From an uncultured Clostridium sp. (GTDB lineage Bacteria; Bacillota; Clostridia; TANB77; CAG-508), in NCBI GenBank assembly GCA_946500615.1, contig CAMMWP010000015.1:1-40864 (forward strand): a stretch of DNA of 40,864 bases, read 5' to 3'. This document shows positions 31,914 through 39,922 of the stretch, piece by piece. Below the pieces are notes generated by a model, which ran no database searches, had not been told where the DNA came from, and worked only from the letters and a program-made list of their open reading frames with translations. How positions within the stretch are numbered: position 1 is the stretch's first letter; every line of letters begins with the position of its first letter. Position numbers and translations under genes: made by a program.

Positions 31914-33535
31914 CAAAAAGAGAAGCACATTATGGTTCTCCAAAACAATTAATTAATTATATTTTAGATGAAAAACACAATGGAGAAAAGGTGGGTCAAA
32001 TATCTTCAATAAATTGTAATCCAGAAACAGCATTATTAGAATTTAAAGATATACAGAGAAAATATAAAATGAAAGGAAGTAGAGTAGCATATCATATTAT
32101 TCAAAGTTTTTCTCCAAAAGATAATATAACAGAAGAACAAGCAAATGAAATAGGAAAGAAATTGTGTGAAGAATTATATCCAAATTTTCAGTGTATTATA
32201 TCAACACATACAGATAAGGGACATATTCATAATCATATATGTTTGAATGCGATAAGTTTAGATGGTAGAAAATTAGAAGATAGATTATCAAATGAAAAAG
32301 AAGGATTATATGGACTTAGTGATACAAGTGATAAAATCGCAGCTGAATATGGTTGCTTTATTATGCCAAGAAAAACATATATGAAATCTAAAACAAAAGA
32401 TTATTATCATCAATATAAAGAACAAACCTGGAAAGAAAAAATAAAAGAGGATGTAGAAGGGATATTACATAAATGTAATTCATTAGAAGAATTTTTAGAT
32501 GAATTATCTATTTCAGGTTATGAAATAAGAAGAGGAAAAAATTTATCTGTTAAATGTTTAGGAATGGAAAGATTTGCTAGATTGAATACTATAAATAATA
32601 ATTTAAGTATTAGTAATTTATATAGTTATTTTAAAAACAAAGATAAAATTAAGTTAGAAGAGATTAATTTTGAAGAAAACAAGTTTAATATAGATTTATT
32701 ATCAAAAGCGATAGAATCAAAAACTGCAATTGAAAAAACAGAAATACAATTAAATGGAAAGAAATATAATGAATATCAAAAAACACGTTATCAAGAAATT
32801 AAAAGATTTTACGATTTAAAACAACAGTTAGAGTATTTAGATAAATATGATATAAAATCATTTGATGATATTGAAAATCAGATAGAATTAAAAAGAAGTG
32901 AAATAAAAGCAAAAAATATTACTATAAAGAAAAATAAAAAAAGATATAATGAGATTATCGAAAAAACAGAAAAAGCACAAGATTATATAAGACTCTATAA
33001 AGTATATGAATATGCTTTAAGTTATAAAGAACAAGATCCAAAATATATAATGCCAAAAGAAGTAGAAATATTTTTAAGTTTACAAAAAGAATTAAATATT
33101 AATACAATAGAACAAGCAAGAGATTTAATAAAGTCATCAAGAAAAGAGCGAATTGAAATAAATAAAACTAAAAAAGAAGTTTTAGATTTGCAACGAGAAT
33201 TGAATCATTTAGATACAATAAAAGAAGAGAAATTATCAAAAAGTGGATTATTCATACACAATATAAAATTTGGAGTTAATCACATAGATTATAAAAATTC
33301 AAAAGATAGTGAATATTGTGTTACATTACCATATACAAAAGAAAAAATATATATACCAAAGAAATATACTGCATTTAATGAGAAATATCAGTACTATACT
33401 TTATATTTGGTAGATGATAAAAAATACGAGTTATATGATGAAAATAATAATAAACTTCAAGATATAACAGGTAAAGAATTAGAAGAACATGTTTTAAACA
33501 AGAAAAAAGAAATAGATAAATTGTATAGTTATTAA
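31904..33535 (+). CDS. MobA/MOBP-type relaxase
   Basis: VAYHIIQSFSPKD, ISTHTDKGHIHNHICLNAISLDGRKLEDR (HxDxxHxHNH-like), long coiled-coil C-terminus; TTG start. Confidence 0.88.
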   Translation: MPITKREAHYGSPKQLINYILDEKHNGEKVGQISSINCNPETALLEFKDIQRKYKMKGSRVAYHIIQSFSPKDNITEEQANEIGKKLCEELYPNFQCIISTHTDKGHIHNHICLNAISLDGRKLEDRLSNEKEGLYGLSDTSDKIAAEYGCFIMPRKTYMKSKTKDYYHQYKEQTWKEKIKEDVEGILHKCNSLEEFLDELSISGYEIRRGKNLSVKCLGMERFARLNTINNNLSISNLYSYFKNKDKIKLEEINFEENKFNIDLLSKAIESKTAIEKTEIQLNGKKYNEYQKTRYQEIKRFYDLKQQLEYLDKYDIKSFDDIENQIELKRSEIKAKNITIKKNKKRYNEIIEKTEKAQDYIRLYKVYEYALSYKEQDPKYIMPKEVEIFLSLQKELNINTIEQARDLIKSSRKERIEINKTKKEVLDLQRELNHLDTIKEEKLSKSGLFIHNIKFGVNHIDYKNSKDSEYCVTLPYTKEKIYIPKKYTAFNEKYQYYTLYLVDDKKYELYDENNNKLQDITGKELEEHVLNKKKEIDKLYSY

Positions 33536-33538
33536 TCA

Positions 33539-33566
33539 GAATCTAGGTAAGACTAGGTTCTTTTTT
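33539..33566 (+). terminator. Intrinsic terminator
   Basis: gaatctag-gtaaga-ctaggttc followed by tttttt. Confidence 0.7.
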
Positions 33567-33594
33567 ATGCAATTTACAAAAGAGGAGGGATTTA

Positions 33595-35061
33595 ATGTTA
33601 AAATTATTTAGTCTGTTTAGTGGCATAGGTGCATTTGAAAAAGCACTAGAAAGACTAAAAGTAGAATATGAATTAATTGGGTTTTCAGAGGTAGATAAGT
33701 ATGCAATAAAGAGTTATTGTGCAATACATAATGTTTTGGACGATAAAAATTATGGAGATATAAAATTAATAAATGAAAATAGCTTGCCAGATTTTGATAT
33801 TATGACTTGGGGATTTCCATGTCAAGATATAAGCATCGCGGGTAAATTGAAAGGGATAAAAGAAGGAAAAACAAGAAGCGGGCTATATTATGAAGGTTAT
33901 AGAATTCTAAAAGCCAAAAGACCACAAGTAAGTATAATAGAAAATGTAAAGAATTTAACAAGCAAGAGATTTAAAAATGAATTTGAATCTATTTTAAAGG
34001 ATTTATCAGATTTAGGCTATAATAACTATTGGCAAGTATTAAATGCTAAAGATTATAGAATACCACAAAACAGGGAACGTGTTTTCATTATAAGTATAAG
34101 AAAAGACATAGATAATGATAATTTTACTTTTCCAGAGAAAATGCAACTACAATTAAAATTAAAAGATTTACTGGAGGAAACAGTAGATGAAAAATACTAT
34201 TTAACTGAAAAAGGTATAGGTAGGCTTATAAAGAAAAATAATAAATTAATTAGAAATAATAATAATCCAGATGTTAGTTCTTGCATAATCGCAGGATATC
34301 ATAAAATGGATGGAAGAAATAATCAATATATTTCAGAAGTAAATAAACCTAAACGAATTGGTGGAATATATGATACAGAAGAAAGAAAAAGACAAGCAGG
34401 AAGTATATATGATCCAAATTCAATTTCTCCTACATTAACGACAATGTTTCCTGGAGGAGATAAGCAACCTTTTGTTCTTGTAAATGAAGGTACTAAAAAA
34501 GGTACATCAGAGGCAAGAGAAGGTGATTCTATAAATATTTCATATCCTAATAATACGAAGAAAAGAGGTAGAGTAGGAAAAGAAGTATCACAAACTATTT
34601 TAACATCTCCTAATATGGCAGTAGTTGAAAATGTAAATAAACCAATTTGTTTAAATAAGAATAAAAAAGTAAGTATTCAAGATAGAATTTATGATTCTAA
34701 TGGCATTGCAACAACAGTAACAGCAAGTGAGTTTAGATCCAAAATAGCAGAAAGAAAAATGTTCAATCCATATAATAATAAAGAAGTAATAGATGTTGCA
34801 CCTACACAAACCACATCCTGTGGAAATACAACATCAAGTGCTGCTGTTTTAATATCAGAGGATTTAAAAACATATTTAAAAATTAGAAAACTTACACCAT
34901 TAGAATGCTGGAGGCTTATGGGGTTTGATGATATTGACTTTTATAATGCAAAAAATGCTGGAATATCTGATACACAATTATATAAACAGGCGGGCAATAG
35001 TATAGTTGTTAATGTCTTACAAGCTATATTTATTAATTTATTAAAAGTAATCACAAAATAA
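33595..35061 (+). CDS. C5-cytosine DNA methyltransferase (Dcm-like)
   Basis: LFSLFSGIGAFEKAL, MTWGFPCQDISIAG (PCQ), IIENVKNL (ENV), QAGNSIVVNVL. Confidence 0.95.
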   Translation: MLKLFSLFSGIGAFEKALERLKVEYELIGFSEVDKYAIKSYCAIHNVLDDKNYGDIKLINENSLPDFDIMTWGFPCQDISIAGKLKGIKEGKTRSGLYYEGYRILKAKRPQVSIIENVKNLTSKRFKNEFESILKDLSDLGYNNYWQVLNAKDYRIPQNRERVFIISIRKDIDNDNFTFPEKMQLQLKLKDLLEETVDEKYYLTEKGIGRLIKKNNKLIRNNNNPDVSSCIIAGYHKMDGRNNQYISEVNKPKRIGGIYDTEERKRQAGSIYDPNSISPTLTTMFPGGDKQPFVLVNEGTKKGTSEAREGDSINISYPNNTKKRGRVGKEVSQTILTSPNMAVVENVNKPICLNKNKKVSIQDRIYDSNGIATTVTASEFRSKIAERKMFNPYNNKEVIDVAPTQTTSCGNTTSSAAVLISEDLKTYLKIRKLTPLECWRLMGFDDIDFYNAKNAGISDTQLYKQAGNSIVVNVLQAIFINLLKVITK

Positions 35062-35068
35062 AATTTAT

Positions 35069-35100
35069 GGTACTAGCTTATATGGTTAGTACCTTTTATT
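35069..35100 (+). terminator. Intrinsic terminator
   Basis: ggtacta ... tagtacc followed by ttttattttttt. Confidence 0.65.
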
Positions 35101-35182
35101 TTTTTACAAAAAAATTTCATATATTTTAAGACAAAATAACAAATATATGCTATAATAATTTGGAACTCGTAAAAAGAAAAGA

Positions 35183-35467
35183 GTGATAAAGATGACAGAA
35201 AGACAGATAATCAATTTAATAGAACAAACACTAAATGATAAAATGAAACAAGATGAAAATTTTATTAGATATTCTTTTTATGAAGTAAATGTAAAATATG
35301 GCTTGAACAAAAACGAAAAAAGTTTATTTTTGAATTTACTAAAAACCAAATTAGTAAATAATAGATATAAAGTATATTTAGAAGGGCAAAGATTTAAGTA
35401 TAATAATGCAAATATGTTAGTACAAGATAATGAAACACTAATAGCAATAAAAGAAAAGGAAGTATAA
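35183..35467 (+). CDS. Hypothetical protein
   Basis: 94 aa ORF. Confidence 0.45.
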   Translation: MIKMTERQIINLIEQTLNDKMKQDENFIRYSFYEVNVKYGLNKNEKSLFLNLLKTKLVNNRYKVYLEGQRFKYNNANMLVQDNETLIAIKEKEV

Positions 35468-35469
35468 TA

Positions 35470-35679
35470 ATGGAAGAAAAATACACAAAACAATCAATAG
35501 ATAGATTTTTATTCATAAAAGAAAATATGTTAAATATATTAAAAAGCAATAATGTAAAAACATTGGGACAATTATCAAATAAGACTCGAACAGATTTAAG
35601 AAACTATGGATTCGAGCATTATGAAATAAATAAAATTGATATAGAACTACAATTATTAGGTTTAGGTTTAAAAAATTAA
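35470..35679 (+). CDS. Hypothetical small protein, possible HhH/RNAP-alpha-CTD-like fold
   Basis: MLNILKSNNVKTLGQLSNKTRTDLRNYGFEHYEINKIDIELQLLGLGL. Confidence 0.45.
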   Translation: MEEKYTKQSIDRFLFIKENMLNILKSNNVKTLGQLSNKTRTDLRNYGFEHYEINKIDIELQLLGLGLKN

Positions 35680-35758
35680 CACACTCTTGCAGTAGTCATA
35701 ATAACCACCACATAGGAATTAAAAAGCAGATAATTAGACATTATAATAGTATTGTGAG

Positions 35759-36094
35759 GTGGTTAAATTGAATACTTTTGATAAATACTTTCTAAAAAAG
35801 GATAATCTTCTAAAACGAAGAATAGAAATAGATAATTCACTATATGAAAAACTTGTAGAGCTAGCAGAAATTTATGATGCATCGATTAATAAGATGGTAA
35901 ATGTAGCAATAATAGAAATGATAAAAACTGAAAATGTAAAATTATATGAAAGATCTGACAATGAAATTGTAGAGGCACATAACTTTGCAATTAGAGAATC
36001 ATCATATAATAAATTGGAAGAATTAAAAAATAAATATGGCTTATCAATTTATAAACTAACAAATATTGCAATATATAATGCTTTGAATAGCTAG
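35759..36094 (+). CDS. Putative tandem ribbon-helix-helix regulator
   Basis: Two similar halves: RRIEIDNSLYEKLVELAEIYDASINKMVNVAIIEMI and HNFAIRESSYNKLEELKNKYGLSIYKLTNIAIYNAL. True start likely TTG 35768 after gaggtgg. Confidence 0.5.
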   Translation: MVKLNTFDKYFLKKDNLLKRRIEIDNSLYEKLVELAEIYDASINKMVNVAIIEMIKTENVKLYERSDNEIVEAHNFAIRESSYNKLEELKNKYGLSIYKLTNIAIYNALNS

Positions 36095-36101
36095 AAATAC
36101 T

Positions 36102-36130
36102 GAAACTAGAAAAATCTAGTTTCTTTTTTT
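36102..36130 (+). terminator. Intrinsic terminator
   Basis: gaaactaga-aaaa-tctagtttc followed by ttttttt. Confidence 0.8.
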
Positions 36131-36508
36131 GACTTAAAATGTAGAAAAAAGTCGATAAATTTTTTTTACTTGCTATAATCAATAAAAGAGTTATTTTGAC
36201 TACTGCAAGGATTGACTATATAAATAAAAGAAAGTATAATATAAAAAATAAATCATATTTAGTAGAATATAAAGAAAATTTGGAAATTTATAAAATAATA
36301 TATGAGCTTTATAAGTAGTAGTAATAAATTATAATACATTTAATAATTAAACAAAAACGGAAATATGATAAGCAAATTTGAAAGGAGGAATATTTATTAA
36401 ATGGCTTATTAGAATAATAAAAGTAGTTTAATTATAGTAATATATGAGATTAAAAGCCATAATAGTTTTCAACAATAATTAAAATTTAAGAAAGAAAGGG
36501 AAAATATT

Positions 36509-36925
36509 ATGGAGAATTTAAGAATTAAAAGAAAAGAAGATATAAGAAAGGTAGATGATTTAGGCAGAATTACAATACCAGCAACAAAGAGAAAAGAACT
36601 AAAAATCAGTACAGGAGATAAACTAGAGGTATACAAGAGTGGAAAAAACATTATATTAAAAAAAGTTGATGTAAAAATTACTAAAGATACAATTCAAATA
36701 GTAAGAGCAATTATAAATGGAGAATTAGAAATTGATATCGAAGTAAAAAATCTCAAAACTAGATTTGATAAAAACTACAATAAAAATCATGAATTAAAAG
36801 TTATTGATGAATTAGGCAGAATACTTATTCCAAGAGAGTTAAGAGAAGAATTGAACATAAATAGAAATAATAAAGTAAAAATATGTATAAAGGACAATAT
36901 GATCATTTTAATAAAAACAGAATAG
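36509..36925 (+). CDS. Tandem SpoVT/AbrB-domain transcriptional regulator
   Basis: RKVDDLGRITIPATKRKELKISTGDKLEVY and KVIDELGRILIPRELREELNINRNNKVKI. Confidence 0.85.
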   Translation: MENLRIKRKEDIRKVDDLGRITIPATKRKELKISTGDKLEVYKSGKNIILKKVDVKITKDTIQIVRAIINGELEIDIEVKNLKTRFDKNYNKNHELKVIDELGRILIPRELREELNINRNNKVKICIKDNMIILIKTE

Positions 36926-36974
36926 ATATTTTTTTACACAAACTGTTGCGTACAACACATCTTTAAAAATAAAA

Positions 36975-37010
36975 AAACAAATTCTATCACTATACAGAAA
37001 GAATTTGTTT
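36975..37010. terminator. Bidirectional terminator between the convergent AbrB and XRE genes
   Basis: aaacaaattct ... agaatttgttt. Confidence 0.6.
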
Positions 37011-37266
37011 AGGAAAAATATTTATCGGTATTTTCATATAATTGTTCACAAGATATATTTAGAACTTTACAAATAGCTTTTTGTTCATAATCTCTAACAA
37101 ATAGGGTTTGATTTTCTATGCGAGATATATCAGAGTTATATAAAGTTACACCTAATAACGCAACTTTATTTGCTAATTCTCTTTGAGAAAGTCCAGCAAG
37201 TTCTCTATATTTTTGTATATTAGGACCGATAATGTTTTGTAACCCGTTTAAATTTTTTGTTTTCAT
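37009..37266 (-). CDS. XRE-family HTH repressor-like regulator
   Basis: NIQKYRELAGLSQRELANKVALLGVTLYNSDISRIENQ. Confidence 0.88.
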   Translation of the reverse strand: MKTKNLNGLQNIIGPNIQKYRELAGLSQRELANKVALLGVTLYNSDISRIENQTLFVRDYEQKAICKVLNISCEQLYENTDKYFS

Positions 37267-37384
37267 TTATAGTTATTATTACACCTCCAAAATAAAAATA
37301 TACAAAATAATAATATACTATTTTTGCAAATAAAGTGTTGCGTACCAATTAGCGACCAAAAGAAAGGAGAAAAAAATACAGAAA

Positions 37385-37876
37385 ATGGAATATATTAGTG
37401 AAGATATAAATATCAATGAGATAAAAATTATAATTGCTAATGATGAGATAAGAACATGTGAAGAAATAAAAGAATATTTAAGTATGTATAATCAAATAAA
37501 AATATTAGGTGTAGCGAATAGTGATGAAGAAGAAATTAGAATGATAGAAGAATTTAAACCAGATATAGTTGTAACTGATTTAATGAGAAAACATAGATTT
37601 TCAGGATTAGATATAATAATAGAATATAGTAAGCAAGTAAATAGTCCAAAGTTTATAGTTGTATCATTTAGTCCAGATCCCGTTTTATGTTCAAAATATA
37701 AAAATATTGCAGACTATGTATATAAATATCCAAAAATCAATGGATCAGAACTTGCATATAAAATAATATCTGCAAAAAGAAGTATATGGAAAGAACAACA
37801 AGATTTATTAGAAAAGGAAAAAAATAAAAAAGTTAGTTACTTGGATAGAATTAAAAAATATTTATTATTCAAATAG
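37385..37876 (+). CDS. Response-regulator receiver-domain protein
   Basis: IKIIIANDEIRTCEEIKEYLSMYNQIKILGVANSDEEEIRMIEEFKPDIVVTDLMRKHRFSGLDIIIEY. Confidence 0.75.
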   Translation: MEYISEDININEIKIIIANDEIRTCEEIKEYLSMYNQIKILGVANSDEEEIRMIEEFKPDIVVTDLMRKHRFSGLDIIIEYSKQVNSPKFIVVSFSPDPVLCSKYKNIADYVYKYPKINGSELAYKIISAKRSIWKEQQDLLEKEKNKKVSYLDRIKKYLLFK

Positions 37877-37882
37877 AAAAAT

Positions 37883-37915
37883 AAAAGCGAATGAATTTGA
37901 AAACCATTCGCTTTT
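37883..37915 (+). terminator. Intrinsic terminator
   Basis: aaaagcgaatg ... cattcgctttt. Confidence 0.75.
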
Positions 37916-37964
37916 ATGATAGTATAGTAACAACAAAATAGTAAGTTGTGGGGAAGGATAAAAA

Positions 37965-38501
37965 ATGAATTTGGAAGAATTAAAAAAAGATTGCAGTAAA
38001 AAGCAAAAGAAAGGTATACATTTTATCATTGCATCAGTAGTAATATGGACTATGGTTTTAATAATACAATTAACAAATTTGCCTGTATTAACAAAAAATC
38101 TATTAACATTTTGTTGTACTGCACCATTATTACCAATAGCTTTTTTAATATCCAAAATATTAAAAATACAATTTCAAGATAGAAGTAATCCATTAAATAA
38201 TTTAGGAATACTATTTTCTGCAAATCAAATGATATATCTTTTAATAGCAATGTGGATTTATCCTACATTGCCAGATAAAATGCTAATGGTTATTGCTATG
38301 ATTTTTGGGGGTCATCTATTACCTTATAGTTGGTTATATAATTCAAAATCATATATGGTGTTATCTATAATAATCCATATATTATCATTAGTAGTAGGAT
38401 TAACTTTTGAAAATTATATTCTTGCAATGATGATGATAGGGATAGAGATAATATTTAGTGTTTTATTAGTATTTGAAAATAAAAAACTTATGAAAGATTA
38501 G
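37965..38501 (+). CDS. Integral membrane protein, DUF7010-like
   Basis: Multiple TM segments; RBS ggggaagg. Confidence 0.55.
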   Translation: MNLEELKKDCSKKQKKGIHFIIASVVIWTMVLIIQLTNLPVLTKNLLTFCCTAPLLPIAFLISKILKIQFQDRSNPLNNLGILFSANQMIYLLIAMWIYPTLPDKMLMVIAMIFGGHLLPYSWLYNSKSYMVLSIIIHILSLVVGLTFENYILAMMMIGIEIIFSVLLVFENKKLMKD

Positions 38502-38536
38502 AATTACAAATTACAATAAATAGAGGAGATTTAAAA

Positions 38537-39184
38537 ATGATAAATATTTTAGTTCACGGTCTAGGACAAAATGAAAAAAGCTGGAATGAAGTTAAAAATC
38601 AATTAAATAATAGTGGAATAAATGTAGAAACACCAAATCTGTTTTCTATAGTAAAAAATTATCAAGTAAATTATGAAAATATGTATAAAACATTTGCCGA
38701 TTATTGTAATAGTTTTAATGAAAAAATAAATTTAGTAGGACTTTCTCTTGGTGGAATACTTGCTATTGATTACATAGCAGAATTTCCAGAGAAAGTAAAT
38801 TCAATAATACTAATAGGAACACCATACGAAATACCAAAAACTATATTTACTATACAAAATATTATTTACAAGTTTATGCCTAAAAGAATATTTGAAAAAA
38901 TGGGTTGCCCTAAAAAAGATATAATTAGATTGCTAGACTCAATGAAAAATTTATCTGTTCCAGATAAAGTACCAAGTATAAAAAGTAACACCCTAATTAT
39001 ATGTGGCGAAAAGGAAAAAGATAATATAAATATGAAAAGTGCAAAGCAGTTAAATAAGGTTATAAAAAATAGTAAATTTAAAATTATAGAAAATGCAGGA
39101 CACGAGGTAAATATTGATAATCCAAAAGTACTTTCCAATGTGATTTATGATTTTTGGAAAGATAATGACAAAGATATAAGGTAA
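38537..39184 (+). CDS. Alpha/beta hydrolase
   Basis: NILVHGLGQNEKSW, INLVGLSLGGILAIDYI (GxSxG), LIICGEKEKDNI, IENAGHEVNID. Confidence 0.9.
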   Translation: MINILVHGLGQNEKSWNEVKNQLNNSGINVETPNLFSIVKNYQVNYENMYKTFADYCNSFNEKINLVGLSLGGILAIDYIAEFPEKVNSIILIGTPYEIPKTIFTIQNIIYKFMPKRIFEKMGCPKKDIIRLLDSMKNLSVPDKVPSIKSNTLIICGEKEKDNINMKSAKQLNKVIKNSKFKIIENAGHEVNIDNPKVLSNVIYDFWKDNDKDIR

Positions 39185-39238
39185 TTGCAGAATTACAATT
39201 TTTATATTGAAATATTACTATAAAATAACGATTTAAAT

Positions 39239-39268
39239 GAACAAGTAAATATTCTTGTTCTTTTTTTT
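39239..39268 (+). terminator. Intrinsic terminator
   Basis: gaacaag ... cttgttc followed by tttttttt. Confidence 0.75.
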
Positions 39269-39346
39269 ATAAACTATATACAAAAACAAATATATATGAT
39301 AAAATAACAAATGTTAGGTAACAAAAGTTATTGAGGAGATGATAAA

Positions 39347-39922
39347 ATGCCACCAAGAACAGTATTCAAAAAAGAAGATGTCTTAAATGTAGCCTATGCA
39401 ATAGTAAAAAAAGAAGGATTTGAAGGTTTGAATGCAAGAAGAATTGCAAAAGAATTGAACTCATCAGTACATCCAATTTTTAGACATTTTACTGATATGG
39501 AAGAACTAAAAAAAGCAGTTTATAAAAAGATATATGCTAAATACCAAGAATATATGCAAGTTGAAATAAATGAAAATAAAGCATATAAAAAAATGGGAAT
39601 ATCCTATATAAAATTTGCAAAAGATTACCCTGAATTTTTTAAGATTATTTTTATGCAAAAAACAGATCTAAATGCTGAAAACTTTGTTATGTCAGATAAA
39701 GTAGGAGATAATGTAATAAAAGCAGGACAAAAACTTACAGGATTATCTTTTGAAGAGCAAAAGAAATTCCATATAAAAGTATGGATATTTACACATGGAA
39801 TAGCTTGCCTAGTTGCTACAGCAACAATTAAAATATCTGATGAAGAAATAAGTGAATTGTTAAGAAGTACAGTTTTGGAGATGTTAAAAGGATTAAAAAT
39901 GGGAGGAAACAGTAATGAATAA
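39347..39922 (+). CDS. TetR-family transcriptional regulator
   Basis: N-terminal HTH KEDVLNVAYAIVKKEGFEGLNARRIAKELNSSVHPIFRHFTDMEELKKAVY. Confidence 0.85.
   Translation: MPPRTVFKKEDVLNVAYAIVKKEGFEGLNARRIAKELNSSVHPIFRHFTDMEELKKAVYKKIYAKYQEYMQVEINENKAYKKMGISYIKFAKDYPEFFKIIFMQKTDLNAENFVMSDKVGDNVIKAGQKLTGLSFEEQKKFHIKVWIFTHGIACLVATATIKISDEEISELLRSTVLEMLKGLKMGGNSNE

Larger units (their letters stand above)
2951..36950. mobile_element. Integrative and conjugative element (Tn916/Tn1549-like), inserted just downstream of secA; right boundary not determined and may lie beyond the window
   Basis: Co-oriented integrase, VirD4, VirB4, VirB6-like, PrgI, NlpC/P60, MobC and relaxase genes plus accessory R-M genes. 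No convincing att duplication was found by eye. Confidence 0.7.
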
